64,000 nt of DNA from Neobacillus sp. SuZ13 (GCF_030123365.1 NZ_CP126107.1:1721501-1785500); one strand, 5' to 3'; shown: positions 42,557 through 51,706, counted from the first letter of the stretch. Notes: generated by a model from the letters alone, not told the origin. Numbers and translations are program-made.

Positions 42557-43438
42557 ATGCCGGAAGGAAAAATTGTTAAAGCACTTAGCGGATTTTATTA
42601 TGTACTTGGAAACGATAAGTTAATCCAATGCCGTGGAAGAGGGGTATTTCGAAAAAATAAAATTACCCCTCTAGTAGGGGATGAGGTAGTTTTTCAAGCA
42701 GAAAATGACTTGGAAGGATATATCATGGAGGTAAAGTCTCGCAAGAATGAGTTAATACGTCCACCGATTGCAAATGTTGACCAGGCTATTCTAGTGTTTT
42801 CAGCTGTTGAACCTGAATTCAGTACTGTCCTATTAGATCGATTCCTAGTACTGGTTGAATTTAATCGAATTGAACCACTTATTTGTATTACCAAAATGGA
42901 CCTTACCAACGATGATGAGCAAAAGATGATTAAGAAATACAGAGAGCAATACTCAGCAGCAGGATATAAAGTAATCCTTACTTCTTCCGAAACTGAAGCA
43001 GGAATTGAGCTGCTAAGTCCGCATGTCGATAATAAAATATCTGTTTTTGCCGGTCAATCTGGTGTTGGGAAGTCATCGTTACTGAATGTCCTTAGACCGG
43101 ACCTTGAATTAAAAACAAATGATATTTCATCGCATCTAGGCAGAGGAAAGCACACAACCAGACATGTGGAATTAATTAAGATTGGCAATGGTCTAATAGC
43201 AGACACGCCAGGGTTTAGTTCATTGGAATTTACAAATATTGAAGCCGAAGATTTGACTTTTTGTTTTCCAGAAATTCAAACAGCAAGTGAAAATTGCAAA
43301 TTCCGGGGCTGTTTGCATGTGAGTGAACCTAAATGTGGTGTGAAACAAGCCGTTGACTCAAATGAAATCCCAGGATATCGTTACGAACATTATTTGGACT
43401 TCCTACAGGAGATAAAAGATAGAAAGCCGAGGTACTAA
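42557..43438 (+). CDS. rsgA: ribosome small-subunit GTPase RsgA (CpgA/YloQ)
   Basis: RsgA is a circularly permuted GTPase that checks late 30S maturation; in B. subtilis CpgA also affects wall metabolism and is phosphorylated by PrkC. The 293-residue protein has an OB fold (about 1-65), permuted GTPase motifs (TKMDL, then [12 protein letters not shown], then DTPGFSS) and the zinc site [16 protein letters not shown]. The start is ATG 42557, seven bases after AAGGAG. It lies three bases before rpe. Confidence 0.96.
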   Translation: MPEGKIVKALSGFYYVLGNDKLIQCRGRGVFRKNKITPLVGDEVVFQAENDLEGYIMEVKSRKNELIRPPIANVDQAILVFSAVEPEFSTVLLDRFLVLVEFNRIEPLICITKMDLTNDDEQKMIKKYREQYSAAGYKVILTSSETEAGIELLSPHVDNKISVFAGQSGVGKSSLLNVLRPDLELKTNDISSHLGRGKHTTRHVELIKIGNGLIADTPGFSSLEFTNIEAEDLTFCFPEIQTASENCKFRGCLHVSEPKCGVKQAVDSNEIPGYRYEHYLDFLQEIKDRKPRY

Positions 43439-43440
43439 AC

Positions 43441-44085
43441 ATGGTTAAAATAGCACCATCCATACTTTCAGCCGATTTTTCAAAATTAGGTGAAGAAATT
43501 TTAGCAGTGGAAAAAGGAGGAGCTGACTACATTCATATTGATGTTATGGATGGTCACTTTGTCCCTAATATTACAATTGGACCCCTGATTGTTGAATCGA
43601 TTCGTCCAATCACCAAACTGCCACTAGATGTACACCTTATGATTGAAAACCCTGATCAATATATTGAGGCATTTGTTAAAGCTGGAGCTGATTATATTAC
43701 TGTCCATGTTGAGGCATGTCGTCACTTACATCGCACGATTCAAAATATTAAATCCTTTGGTATTAAGGCAGGTGTAGTCTTAAACCCAGCAACACCTGTT
43801 GAATCGATTCAGCACATAATCGGTGAAATTGACATGGTCTTATTAATGTCAGTCAATCCAGGGTTCGGCGGGCAAAAATTCATACCTGAAGTTCTTCCAA
43901 AAATAAGAAAAGTAAAAGAAATGGCAGAACAAAAAGGTGTAGCCATGGAGATTGAGATTGACGGCGGTGTTAACCCAGAAACGGCAAAGCTTTGCATGGA
44001 AGCAGGTGCAAATGTTCTTGTGGCAGGCTCAGCTATTTATAATCAAGAAGATTATGCGGAGGCAATTTCGCTGATAAGAGGTTAA
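43441..44085 (+). CDS. rpe: ribulose-phosphate 3-epimerase
   Basis: Rpe interconverts ribulose-5-phosphate and xylulose-5-phosphate in the pentose phosphate pathway. The 214-residue TIM barrel has the signature [13 protein letters not shown], the catalytic Asp in [14 protein letters not shown] and the second in [11 protein letters not shown], and the phosphate loop [26 protein letters not shown]. It follows rsgA with a two-base gap; SD CGAGG. A terminator separates it from thiN. Confidence 0.97.
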   Translation: MVKIAPSILSADFSKLGEEILAVEKGGADYIHIDVMDGHFVPNITIGPLIVESIRPITKLPLDVHLMIENPDQYIEAFVKAGADYITVHVEACRHLHRTIQNIKSFGIKAGVVLNPATPVESIQHIIGEIDMVLLMSVNPGFGGQKFIPEVLPKIRKVKEMAEQKGVAMEIEIDGGVNPETAKLCMEAGANVLVAGSAIYNQEDYAEAISLIRG

Positions 44086-44090
44086 TGGGG

Positions 44091-44117
44091 AAAGCCAGCT
44101 TACATGCTGGCTTTTTG
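44091..44117 (+). terminator. terminator of the def-rpe run
   Basis: A perfect 9-bp stem AAAGCCAGC/GCTGGCTTT (44091-44099 with 44106-44114) is followed by TTG. The short U-run may allow read-through into thiN. Confidence 0.65.
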
Positions 44118-44141
44118 CATACTGAAAAAAGGAGAATTTTT

Positions 44142-44789
44142 ATGATTATCAATATTGTAGCAGGAGGCCCTGAAGAGCTTTTGCCAGATTTAACGGAATA
44201 CATAGTAAATGATGCAATTTGGGTAGGAGTTGATCGCGGTGTATATCATTTATTAAAAAGAAACATTTCTCCCTCTATTGCTTTTGGTGATTTTGATTCT
44301 GTGTCAACAGATGAGTTAATATATATTGAAGACCGGGTTACAGAATTGAAAAAGTATAAACCGGAAAAGGATGAAACTGATATGGAGCTAGCCCTTAATT
44401 GGGCACTTAATCAGCATCCAAGCACCATTCGTTTATTTGGGGCAACTGGAGGCAGGCTGGATCATTTATTTGCGAATGTTCACTTATTGCTCACTCCGTT
44501 CCAAGAAAAAAATGAAGTGGATATTTGCATCATTGACCGTAATAATATTGTTTTTATTAGAGAAGCAGGCAGCTATAAGATTGAAAAAATGGATTCAAAA
44601 AAATATATTTCCTTTGTTCCTGTAACATTAAATATCCGCAATCTTACCCTAGAAGGCTTTAAATTTCCTTTGAAAAATCGTCATATTTCAATTGGTTCAA
44701 CACTATGTATTAGTAATGAACTTATTGATGATTATGGTACTTTTTCATTTTCTGAAGGCATATTAATAGTGATAAGAAGTCATGATTAA
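44142..44789 (+). CDS. thiN: thiamine pyrophosphokinase
   Basis: ThiN transfers pyrophosphate from ATP to thiamine, making TPP. The 215-residue protein has the family segments VDRGVYHLL, PSIAFGDFDSV, KPEKDETDMELAL (acidic metal site) and GATGGRLDHLFAN. The C-terminal beta-sandwich binds thiamine. The start ATG 44142 follows AAAGGAG; reading from 44085 would cross the rpe terminator. It sits between rpe and spoVM, as in B. subtilis. Confidence 0.96.
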   Translation: MIINIVAGGPEELLPDLTEYIVNDAIWVGVDRGVYHLLKRNISPSIAFGDFDSVSTDELIYIEDRVTELKKYKPEKDETDMELALNWALNQHPSTIRLFGATGGRLDHLFANVHLLLTPFQEKNEVDICIIDRNNIVFIREAGSYKIEKMDSKKYISFVPVTLNIRNLTLEGFKFPLKNRHISIGSTLCISNELIDDYGTFSFSEGILIVIRSHD

Positions 44790-44923
44790 TATGTTTTAGT
44801 AACTAACTCAGAATGGTGCCTACAATGTTTTTGGTACTGATTTCGTTCGTTTGAATAAAATGGTAGGGCGTTCGAAAAATGTTGAGTTGAAATAAGCTGG
44901 GGAGATTTGTGAGGAGGGACAGT

Positions 44924-45007
44924 ATGAAATTTTATACGATTAAACTGCCGAAATTTTTAGGCGGACTTGTCCGTGCGATGATTGGAGCGTTTAAAAAGAA
45001 CGAATAG
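44924..45007 (+). CDS. spoVM: stage V sporulation peptide SpoVM (27 aa)
   Basis: SpoVM is a tiny amphipathic helix that recognises the positive curvature of the forespore membrane and anchors SpoIVA to start coat and cortex assembly. The open frame gives 27 residues beginning MKFYTIKLPKFLGG and ending KKNE, against 26 in B. subtilis. The essential Pro near position 9 is kept. The SD GAGGAGGG at 44911-44918 is excellent. It is in its usual place between thiN and the reversed rpmB. A SigE promoter is expected upstream but no convincing match was found. Confidence 0.95.
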   Translation: MKFYTIKLPKFLGGLVRAMIGAFKKNE

Positions 45008-45039
45008 CATAAGTATGTATGTTGATATCGTTTTACAAT

Positions 45040-45072
45040 GGCACCCGTTTAATTTGGGTGCTTTTTATTTTG
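45040..45072 (+). terminator. terminator of spoVM
   Basis: GCACCC (45041-45046) pairs with GGGTGC (45056-45061), followed by TTTTTATTTT. Confidence 0.75.
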
Positions 45073-45130
45073 TTAATTGGGGAATACTATACGAATAGTT
45101 TCCTGAAGAGAAAATTGTACTATTTTATAC

Positions 45131-45159
45131 AAAAAGAAAAGACACCCTTATCGGATGTC
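45131..45159 (-). terminator. terminator of rpmB
   Basis: On the minus strand GACATCC pairs with GGGTGTC (45153-45159 with 45141-45147, one G-U), followed by a U-run TTTTCTTTTT (45131-45140). Confidence 0.7.
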
Positions 45160-45175
45160 CATTCTAAACGGTTTA

Positions 45176-45364
45176 TTAAACGCGTTCTACTTTACCGGAT
45201 TTCAACGCTCTTGCAGAAACCCAAACACGCTTAGGCTTTCCATCAACAAGAATACGTACTTTTTGTAGGTTAGCACCCCATGTACGCTTGTTTGCGTTCA
45301 TAGCGTGAGAACGTGCGTTACCAGTTGTTGTTTTCTTTCCAGTTACAACACATTGACGTGGCAT
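45176..45364 (-). CDS. rpmB: 50S ribosomal protein L28
   Basis: L28 is a small basic large-subunit protein. The 62-residue product reads [11 protein letters not shown]..., with [19 protein letters not shown] and the conserved tail [12 protein letters not shown]. One Cys is present near the N-terminus, so the four-Cys zinc version is not kept. AAGGAGGGAAAT precedes the start on the minus strand. It has its own promoter and terminator and is transcribed against its neighbours, as in B. subtilis. Confidence 0.97.
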   Translation of the reverse strand: MPRQCVVTGKKTTTGNARSHAMNANKRTWGANLQKVRILVDGKPKRVWVSARALKSGKVERV

Positions 45365-45473
45365 AATGATTTCCCTCCTTAACTACCAAAAGCTTTATAC
45401 AGCAATCTTTAAGATCCTCATCTGGAAAAAGAAAATTGTTTGAACAAATTTTCTAGACTTGAGATACCTTAAT

Positions 45474-45502
45474 AATTTATCATACAACTTATTTGATTGC
45501 AA
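45474..45502 (-). promoter_or_regulatory. SigA promoter of rpmB
   Basis: On the minus strand TTGCAA (45497-45502) and TAAATT (45474-45479) have a 17-bp spacer, with TG one base before the -10. The leader to the rpmB start would be about 100 nt. Confidence 0.65.
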
Positions 45503-45648
45503 TAGTTACCTTTCAAGAAAAAAGCCTTGACATCACTTTATATAAAATGCTCAGATAGTAAACAGACAGGAATAACTTTTAATATTGCAGTGATTATAGT
45601 AAAATGACTATAGTCAAGGAGCAATTTTTTCAGGAGGGGGAACGATTC

Positions 45649-46011
45649 ATGTCCATTGAATTAAAAACAAAGTTCGGACAAATTGATATTTCTAACGAAG
45701 TAATCGCGACCATTGCCGGAGGAGCGGCGATCGAATGTTATGGAATCGTCGGTATGGCCTCAAAGAATCAAATTAAAGATGGAATTACGGAAATACTACG
45801 TAAAGAAAATTTCACTCGGGGCGTGATTGTCCGCCAAGAGAACGAGGCATTACATATTGATATGTATATTATTGTTAGCTATGGAACGAAAATTTCCGAA
45901 ATTGCCCACAACGTGCAATCAAAGGTTAAATATACCCTCGATAAGACTGTTGGACTTGCCGTTGACTCGGTCAATATTTACGTTCAGGGAGTTCGAGTGA
46001 CGAACCCGTAA
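45649..46011 (+). CDS. yloU: Asp23/Gls24-family envelope protein YloU
   Basis: This 120-residue protein belongs to the Asp23/Gls24 family, cytoplasmic proteins linked to envelope stress. It shows the family core GQIDISNEVIATIAGGAAIECYG (positions 45670-45740) and the conserved end VNIYVQGVRVTNP. The start is ATG 45649 after AGGAGGGGG; an in-frame ATG at 45604 has no homology support. It precedes fakA in the conserved yloU-yloV pair. I do not know its biochemical role. Confidence 0.93.
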   Translation: MSIELKTKFGQIDISNEVIATIAGGAAIECYGIVGMASKNQIKDGITEILRKENFTRGVIVRQENEALHIDMYIIVSYGTKISEIAHNVQSKVKYTLDKTVGLAVDSVNIYVQGVRVTNP

Positions 46012-46047
46012 GTTTGTGCTACGAACTCTCGTAGAGGAGGAAAGTTT

Positions 46048-47730
46048 GTGTCAATAACAGCTTTAGATGGAAAACGTTTTGCCGAGATGGTGATTCAAGG
46101 TGCCAATCATTTGTCAGCAAATGCGAAAATGGTTGATGCTTTAAACGTTTTTCCCGTACCCGATGGTGATACTGGAACTAACATGAATTTATCAATGACA
46201 TCCGGGGCAAAGGAAGTAAAAAATAATGTTCAAGATCATATTGGAAAAGTAGGAGTAGCCCTTTCCAAAGGATTGCTAATGGGAGCGCGCGGCAATTCAG
46301 GAGTAATCCTTTCACAGTTATTCCGTGGTTTTTCAAAGGCGGTTGAATCGAAAGCGAAAATCTCAGGGACTGATTTTGCCGAAGCTCTTGAAGCTGGAGT
46401 AGAGACAGCCTATAAAGCAGTAATGAAGCCCGTTGAAGGAACCATTTTAACTGTCGCCAAGGATTCTGCTAAAAGGGCCGTCCAAGCTGCCCAGCATTCA
46501 AATGACGTCATTGTGATTATGGAAGAAGTTTTAAAAGAAGCAAAAGCTTCATTGAAACGCACTCCTGACCTGCTTCCTGTTTTAAAGGAAGTTGGCGTAG
46601 TTGACAGTGGCGGTCAAGGTCTTGTATTTGTGTACGAAGGATTTCTTGCGGTCCTAAAAGGTGAAAAGCTTCCTGATACTCCTACAGCGGCTCTTTCGAT
46701 GGATGAGTTGGTCAATACTGAACACCATAAGAGTGTCCAAGGACATATAAACACAGCAGACATTGAATTTGGGTATTGTACTGAATTTATGGTGAGATTT
46801 GAACAAGAAAAGACTGCAAAACATCCTTTCGATGAAGGTACTTTTAGAAACGACCTAAGCAAATTAGGCGATTCTTTATTGGTCATAGCGGATGAAGATG
46901 TGGTGAAAGTTCATATTCATTCCGAACAACCTGGAGAAGTACTTAGCTACGGGCAAAAGTATGGAAATTTAATTAATATGAAAATAGAAAACATGCGTCA
47001 ACAACATACCAATATTGTTGGCGAACAACAAAGTGCAACAGTTGCAGACCGTCATAAATCAGCAAAAGAACAGCAAGAATACGGAATCGTTGCTGTTTCA
47101 ATGGGCTCCGGGATTGCAGATTTATTCAGAAGTATTGGTGCACATGCAGTGATTGAGGGCGGACAAACGATGAATCCAAGTACGGAGGATATCGTTCAGG
47201 CAGTGAAAGAAGTGAATGCTAAAAAAGTATTTATCTTACCGAATAATAAAAACATCATTATGGCAGCTCAGCAGGCCGCCGATGTTTCTGAAGAGGACAT
47301 ATATGTGATCCCTTCCAAAACGGTTCCGCAAGGACTATCAGCTTTGTTAGCATTCAATCCAACTACTGATCTTCAGACGAATGAAAAATCTATGAATGAG
47401 GCACTAAAACATGTGAAAACTGGTCAAATCACCTTTGCTGTTCGGGATACTCAGATTGATGGTTTAGAAATCGAAAAAGATGATTTTATGGGTATTGCTG
47501 AAGGAAAAATCGTTGTTAAAAACAAAGACAAAGGCAAAGTTGCCGAGGACCTGCTTTCACAAATGCTGGATGAGAATTCAGAAATATTAACCATCATTTA
47601 TGGGGAAGACATTAACGAAGATGATGTAAACCAGCTATCAAAATATGTTGAAGAAAATTATGGAGATGTTGAAGTGGAAATCCATAATGGTCATCAGCCG
47701 TTATATTCATATATCTTTTCAATTGAATAA
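46048..47730 (+). CDS. fakA: fatty acid kinase catalytic subunit FakA (YloV)
   Basis: FakA phosphorylates FakB-bound fatty acids so that PlsY can use them for phospholipid synthesis. The 560-residue protein has the N-terminal Dak2 kinase domain (FPVPDGDTGTNMN, GARGNSGVILSQ, PVEGTILTVAK) and a C-terminal domain that contacts FakB. The start is GTG 46048, seven bases after GAGGAGG. In B. subtilis sdaAB and sdaAA follow. Here the gene ends at a terminator and only an sdaAA fragment remains. plsX and the fap regulon lie 3 kb downstream. Confidence 0.94.
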   Translation: MSITALDGKRFAEMVIQGANHLSANAKMVDALNVFPVPDGDTGTNMNLSMTSGAKEVKNNVQDHIGKVGVALSKGLLMGARGNSGVILSQLFRGFSKAVESKAKISGTDFAEALEAGVETAYKAVMKPVEGTILTVAKDSAKRAVQAAQHSNDVIVIMEEVLKEAKASLKRTPDLLPVLKEVGVVDSGGQGLVFVYEGFLAVLKGEKLPDTPTAALSMDELVNTEHHKSVQGHINTADIEFGYCTEFMVRFEQEKTAKHPFDEGTFRNDLSKLGDSLLVIADEDVVKVHIHSEQPGEVLSYGQKYGNLINMKIENMRQQHTNIVGEQQSATVADRHKSAKEQQEYGIVAVSMGSGIADLFRSIGAHAVIEGGQTMNPSTEDIVQAVKEVNAKKVFILPNNKNIIMAAQQAADVSEEDIYVIPSKTVPQGLSALLAFNPTTDLQTNEKSMNEALKHVKTGQITFAVRDTQIDGLEIEKDDFMGIAEGKIVVKNKDKGKVAEDLLSQMLDENSEILTIIYGEDINEDDVNQLSKYVEENYGDVEVEIHNGHQPLYSYIFSIE

Positions 47731-47744
47731 TGAAAAGCTAAAAT

Positions 47745-47770
47745 AGAAGGGAGCATCCCTTCTTTTTTTG
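47745..47770 (+). terminator. terminator of fakA
   Basis: AGAAGGGA (47745-47752) pairs with TCCCTTCT (47756-47763) around GCA, followed by TTTTTTG. Confidence 0.85.
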
Positions 47771-47810
47771 TGCAAAAAAAAGCAAGTGGAAAAATACAAA
47801 AATAATAACA

Positions 47811-47936
47811 GGTTTAACGATGCCATCTACACTAAGGGAAACTGGGCAGGGAGGGTTGGCGGCAGTACCGACAGATCGTAAACTGGAAGCTAAGATCTTC
47901 GGTATACCGCAAAGTAATAGTGAATCCACATCTTAA
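47811..47936 (+). pseudogene. sdaAA: 3' remnant of L-serine dehydratase alpha gene sdaAA
   Basis: In frame 47811-47936 the DNA reads G-L-T-MPSTLRETGQGGLAAVPTD, then RKLEAKIFGIPQ, then a short Ser-rich tail and TAA. B. subtilis SdaAA ends GQTMPTALRETGQGGLAATPTG-like followed by RELEKKIFG, so this is clearly its last 40 or so codons. No upstream part, Fe-S cluster Cys or sdaAB is present; an A-rich 40-base stretch joins it to the fakA terminator. The fragment has no stop or frameshift. It overlaps the recG start (47920) by 17 bases. A mini-ORF from ATG 47820 has a weak AACAGG ahead. Confidence 0.9.
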
Positions 47937-49968
47937 TCAATCAATAACCGTCATAAAGGGAATTGGTGAAGAAACTGCTGAAATTTTGTCAGAAATGAAA
48001 ATCTTTACGATAAAAGATTTATTAGAGTATTTTCCTTATCGTTATGAAGATTACCGCCTCCGTGAAATAACAGAGGTGCAGCATGATGAGAAAGTAACAG
48101 TGGAAGGGAAGGTTCACAGTGAGCCTTCTCTTAGCTATTTTGGCAGGAAGAAATCAAAACTTATGTTCCGGCTTTATGTTGGAGCTCATTTGATTAAAGT
48201 AGTCTTTTTTAACCAACCTTATTTAAAAAATAAAATTATCATCAATGAAACCATTACGATCACAGGAAAATGGGATGCCCATCGGCAAACGATTACCGCA
48301 AATGAGATGCAGATGGGAACAAATGCAAAAACAAAAGATTTTGAGCCTGTTTATTCGTTAAGAGGAAAATTAACGACAAAGGGAATACGGAAATTTATCA
48401 GCATTGCTTTTCAACAGTATGGACATTTTATTGAAGAAACGCTGCCAATTGCTTTTTTAAAAAAATATCGATTACTTGATAGGCAGGCAGCATTCAAAGC
48501 TATGCATTTTCCAGATAGCCAAGAAGAGGTTAAACAGGCTAGAAGGCGTATTGTTTATGAAGAGTTTCTTTTGTTTCAATTAAAAATGCAGGCATTAAGA
48601 AAATTTGAACGCGAGCATTCACCTGGAGTTTGCCAAAACTATAATGTAACAAAAGTAAAGGAATTTATTAATAGCCTTCCTTTTCCATTAACAAATGCAC
48701 AAGCACGTGTGGTAGATGAAGTGTTAACAGAACTAAAATCACCACTACGCATGAATCGATTGCTGCAGGGAGATGTTGGTTCGGGAAAAACAGTGGTTGC
48801 GGCAATTGGCTTATATGCCAGTGTTACGGCAGGTTTTCAAGGTGCGCTTATGGTACCAACAGAAATTCTGGCAGAGCAGCATGCAGAAAGTTTAAAAAGA
48901 ATGTTAGAACCTTTTAATGTCAGGTGTGAACTTTTGACGAGTTCGATAAAGGGAAAACGAAGAAAGGAAGTCCTCCAACACCTAGCAGATGGGAACGTTG
49001 ATATATTAATTGGTACACACGCACTAATTCAGGATGAGGTCACCTTCAAGAGACTCGGTTTTGTCATCACGGATGAACAACATCGCTTTGGCGTGGAACA
49101 ACGAAGAGTACTGAGAGAAAAAGGTGAGAATCCAGACGTATTGTTTATGACGGCTACGCCAATCCCTCGAACACTCGCGATTACGGTATTTGGTGAAATG
49201 GATGTTTCAATCATTGATGAGATGCCAGCTGGAAGAAAAACGATAGAAACCTATTGGGCCAAACCAGAAATGCTTGAACGGGTACTGGCTTTTGTTGAAA
49301 AAGAATTACAAAAAGGCCACCAAGCCTATGTTATTTGTCCGCTCATTGAAGAATCAGAAAAGCTCGATGTTCAAAATGCCATTGACGTGTACAATACATT
49401 AAGTCATTATTTTCAAAACCGATTTAAAGCAGGTCTTATGCATGGCCGCTTAAGCTCAGAAGAAAAGGACTCGGTAATGAAGGCATTTAGTGCGAACGAA
49501 GTACAGGTCCTAGTTTCAACGACCGTTGTTGAGGTGGGGGTAAATGTACCGAACGCGACCATGATGGTTATTTATGATGCTGAAAGATTTGGTCTTTCAC
49601 AGCTTCACCAGCTGCGCGGCAGAGTTGGACGCGGTAGTGATCAATCCTACTGCATTTTACTGGCAAGTCCAAAATCAGAAGTGGGCCAAGAACGAATGCG
49701 GATCATGACCGAAACGAACGATGGCTTCGTGTTAAGTGAAAAAGACTTAGAACTTAGAGGGCCAGGCGACTTTTTTGGCAGAAAACAAAGCGGGGTTCCT
49801 GAATTTAAAGTGGCAGATATGGTTCATGATTATCGAGCCCTAGAAACTGCAAGAAATGATGCAGTGATGTTGATTCAGTCTAAAGCATTTTGGACAGCCC
49901 CAGAATATCAATACCTAAGAAATATCCTCGATGAATCAGGTGTTTTAGAAGGGGAAAAACTAGATTAA
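47920..49968 (+). CDS. recG: ATP-dependent DNA helicase RecG
   Basis: RecG remodels stalled forks and branched recombination intermediates. The 682-residue protein has the N-terminal wedge/OB region (KVTVEGKVHSEPSLSYFGRKK), Walker A GDVGSGKTV (near residue 290), DEQH, the MTATPIPRTLAITVFGEMD segment, and the C-terminal QLHQLRGRVGRG and DLELRGPGDFFGRKQSG motifs. The start is GTG 47920 by homology, but no SD is visible in the preceding 15 bases. Its initiation region is the tail of the former sdaAA, so expression may rely on that fragment. Confidence 0.95.
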   Translation: MNPHLNQSITVIKGIGEETAEILSEMKIFTIKDLLEYFPYRYEDYRLREITEVQHDEKVTVEGKVHSEPSLSYFGRKKSKLMFRLYVGAHLIKVVFFNQPYLKNKIIINETITITGKWDAHRQTITANEMQMGTNAKTKDFEPVYSLRGKLTTKGIRKFISIAFQQYGHFIEETLPIAFLKKYRLLDRQAAFKAMHFPDSQEEVKQARRRIVYEEFLLFQLKMQALRKFEREHSPGVCQNYNVTKVKEFINSLPFPLTNAQARVVDEVLTELKSPLRMNRLLQGDVGSGKTVVAAIGLYASVTAGFQGALMVPTEILAEQHAESLKRMLEPFNVRCELLTSSIKGKRRKEVLQHLADGNVDILIGTHALIQDEVTFKRLGFVITDEQHRFGVEQRRVLREKGENPDVLFMTATPIPRTLAITVFGEMDVSIIDEMPAGRKTIETYWAKPEMLERVLAFVEKELQKGHQAYVICPLIEESEKLDVQNAIDVYNTLSHYFQNRFKAGLMHGRLSSEEKDSVMKAFSANEVQVLVSTTVVEVGVNVPNATMMVIYDAERFGLSQLHQLRGRVGRGSDQSYCILLASPKSEVGQERMRIMTETNDGFVLSEKDLELRGPGDFFGRKQSGVPEFKVADMVHDYRALETARNDAVMLIQSKAFWTAPEYQYLRNILDESGVLEGEKLD

Positions 49969-50037
49969 ATCAAACTTTTTTCCTCTTAAGGGGGTTCTTT
50001 GATGGAAAAAGCAGAGAGGCAGGATAAAAACTATTTC

Positions 50038-50066
50038 TTGCAATCTGCTTTTTCAAATTTTATACT
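50038..50066 (+). promoter_or_regulatory. SigA promoter of the fapR operon
   Basis: TTGCAA (50038-50043) and TATACT (50061-50066) have a 17-bp spacer. The start should be near 50073, inside the FapR site. Confidence 0.7.
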
Positions 50067-50070
50067 ACTA

Positions 50071-50087
50071 TTAGTACCTAGTCATAA
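50071..50087. promoter_or_regulatory. FapR operator
   Basis: TTAGTACCTAGTCATAA is an imperfect palindrome with the TTAGTACCT half-site typical of FapR boxes. It overlaps the predicted transcript start, as expected for autorepression relieved by malonyl-CoA. Confidence 0.75.
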
Positions 50088-50110
50088 GATCGCGGACGGT
50101 GTAAACATAC

Positions 50111-50677
50111 ATGAGAAAAAGTAAAAAAGAGCGACAACAATTGTTGACCACGACAATTAAAGATAATCCTTTTATTACGGATGAAGATTTAGCTGAAAAG
50201 TTTCAAGTAAGTGTACAAACCATACGTCTTGACCGTTTAGAATTATCGATTCCTGAACTTCGTGAACGGATTAAGACTGTAGCTGAGAAACGATTTGATG
50301 ATGAAGTCCGCTCATTACCGCTAGAAGAAGTGATTGGTGAAATTATTCATATAGAATTGGATCAGAATGCCATTTCGATTTTTGATGTAAAAAAAGAGCA
50401 TGTCTTTATTCGAAATAACATAGCACGTGGCCATCATGTATTTGCTCAGGCTAATTCTTTAGCTGTAGCTGTAATAAATGATGAACTGGCGCTAACAGCC
50501 AAAGCGAATATTCAATTTAAACGTTTGGTAAAACTGAATGAGCGGGTTATTGCCAAGGCAAAGGTTACAAAAATTGATCGGAATCAAGGTAGAACCAGTG
50601 TTGAAGTAACAAGTTTTGTAAATAATGAAATTGTTTTTACCGGAGAATTTGAAATGTACCGTTCGAAAAATCGGTAG
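50111..50677 (+). CDS. fapR: malonyl-CoA-responsive lipid repressor FapR
   Basis: FapR represses fatty acid and phospholipid genes; binding of malonyl-CoA or malonyl-ACP releases it from DNA. The 188-residue protein has an N-terminal DeoR-like helix-turn-helix (about 15-55, [21 protein letters not shown]) and a C-terminal hot-dog fold (about 80-188, with [20 protein letters not shown]). The SD before ATG 50111 is weak (GGACGGTG). It heads the operon fapR-plsX-fabD-fabG-acpP and has its own operator. Confidence 0.97.
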   Translation: MRKSKKERQQLLTTTIKDNPFITDEDLAEKFQVSVQTIRLDRLELSIPELRERIKTVAEKRFDDEVRSLPLEEVIGEIIHIELDQNAISIFDVKKEHVFIRNNIARGHHVFAQANSLAVAVINDELALTAKANIQFKRLVKLNERVIAKAKVTKIDRNQGRTSVEVTSFVNNEIVFTGEFEMYRSKNR

Positions 50678-50689
50678 AGGATGAGGAAA

Positions 50690-51694
50690 ATGAAATTAGC
50701 AATCGATGCCATGGGCGGCGACAATGCTCCAAAAGAAATCGTATTAGGGGCACTTAAAGCTGTACAAGCATTTTCAGATATACATATTACCCTTGTCGGG
50801 GATGAAAATAAAATAAAAGAAACCTTAACAAATCACGAAAGGATCTCTGTCATCCATACAACGGAAGTAATCCTCGGAACAGATGAGCCTGTTAAAGCGG
50901 TTCGCCGCAAAAAGAATGCTTCAATGGTGCTAGCTGCTGGGCAAGTCGCAGATGGATTGGCAGATGCATGTATCTCAGCAGGAAATACAGGTGCGTTAGT
51001 AGCAGCTGGACTTTTTGTTGTAGGAAGAATTTCTGGGATACACCGCCCAGCCTTAGCACCTACACTGCCGACCATAGGCGGCGAGGGTTTCTTGTTATTA
51101 GATGTCGGAGCTAATGCGGATGCCAAGCCAGAGCATCTCCTCCAATATGGACTAATGGGCTCGATTTATTGTGAGAAAGTAAGAGGCATTTCCAAGCCAA
51201 GAGTCGGTCTTTTAAATATTGGGACAGAGGAAAAGAAAGGGAATGAACTAACCAAGCAAGCTTTCGAAATGTTGAAAAATGCCGATATTAATTTTGTGGG
51301 AAATGTTGAAGCACGGGATTTATTAGATGGTGTGGCGGATGTGGTTGTGACCGATGGGTTTACGGGAAACATGGTCCTAAAGACGATTGAAGGAACGGCA
51401 CTATCCATGTTTAAAATGTTAAAAACTGCATTGATGAGCAGCTTTACAAGTAAATTAGCAGCAGCTGTGCTAAAACCGAATCTTAAAACATTAAAAAATA
51501 CAATGGATTATTCTGAATATGGCGGGGCAGCTTTGTTTGGGTTGAACGCTCCTGTGATTAAGGCACATGGGTCATCAAATGGTCAGGCAATATTTAGTGC
51601 AATCAGGCAAACAAGAGAAATGGTAAGTAACGATGTTGTCGGTTTAATTAAGATGTCATCTGAAGATGCAGAACGAGAAAAAGTAGAACGGTAA
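50690..51694 (+). CDS. plsX: phosphate acyltransferase PlsX
   Basis: PlsX makes acyl-phosphate from acyl-ACP, the donor for PlsY in phosphatidic acid synthesis. The 334-residue protein has [15 protein letters not shown] at its start, [29 protein letters not shown], and VDGFTGN-type sequence ([19 protein letters not shown]). ATG 50690 is nine bases after AGAGG; ATG 50681 in the same frame abuts that SD. It is followed by fabD after 12 bases. Confidence 0.97.
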   Translation: MKLAIDAMGGDNAPKEIVLGALKAVQAFSDIHITLVGDENKIKETLTNHERISVIHTTEVILGTDEPVKAVRRKKNASMVLAAGQVADGLADACISAGNTGALVAAGLFVVGRISGIHRPALAPTLPTIGGEGFLLLDVGANADAKPEHLLQYGLMGSIYCEKVRGISKPRVGLLNIGTEEKKGNELTKQAFEMLKNADINFVGNVEARDLLDGVADVVVTDGFTGNMVLKTIEGTALSMFKMLKTALMSSFTSKLAAAVLKPNLKTLKNTMDYSEYGGAALFGLNAPVIKAHGSSNGQAIFSAIRQTREMVSNDVVGLIKMSSEDAEREKVER

Positions 51695-51706
51695 AGGAGT
51701 TTTCAA

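Noticed and set aside
44797..44880. SigE promoter for spoVM (CCTACAAT at 44819-44826, or GAATAAA with CGAAAAAT at 44853-44880)
   Set aside because: Each candidate has only one acceptable box with the right spacing. SigE control is expected but I cannot place it.
45019..45234. 71-residue plus-strand ORF after spoVM
   Set aside because: It runs through two terminators and is antisense to the end of rpmB. There is no SD.
47862..47910. Hairpin GCGG...TACCGA / TCGGTATACCGC just before recG, looking like a riboswitch or attenuator
   Set aside because: The whole stretch reads in frame as the SdaAA C-terminus, so the dyad is more simply explained as coding remnant. There is no U-run.
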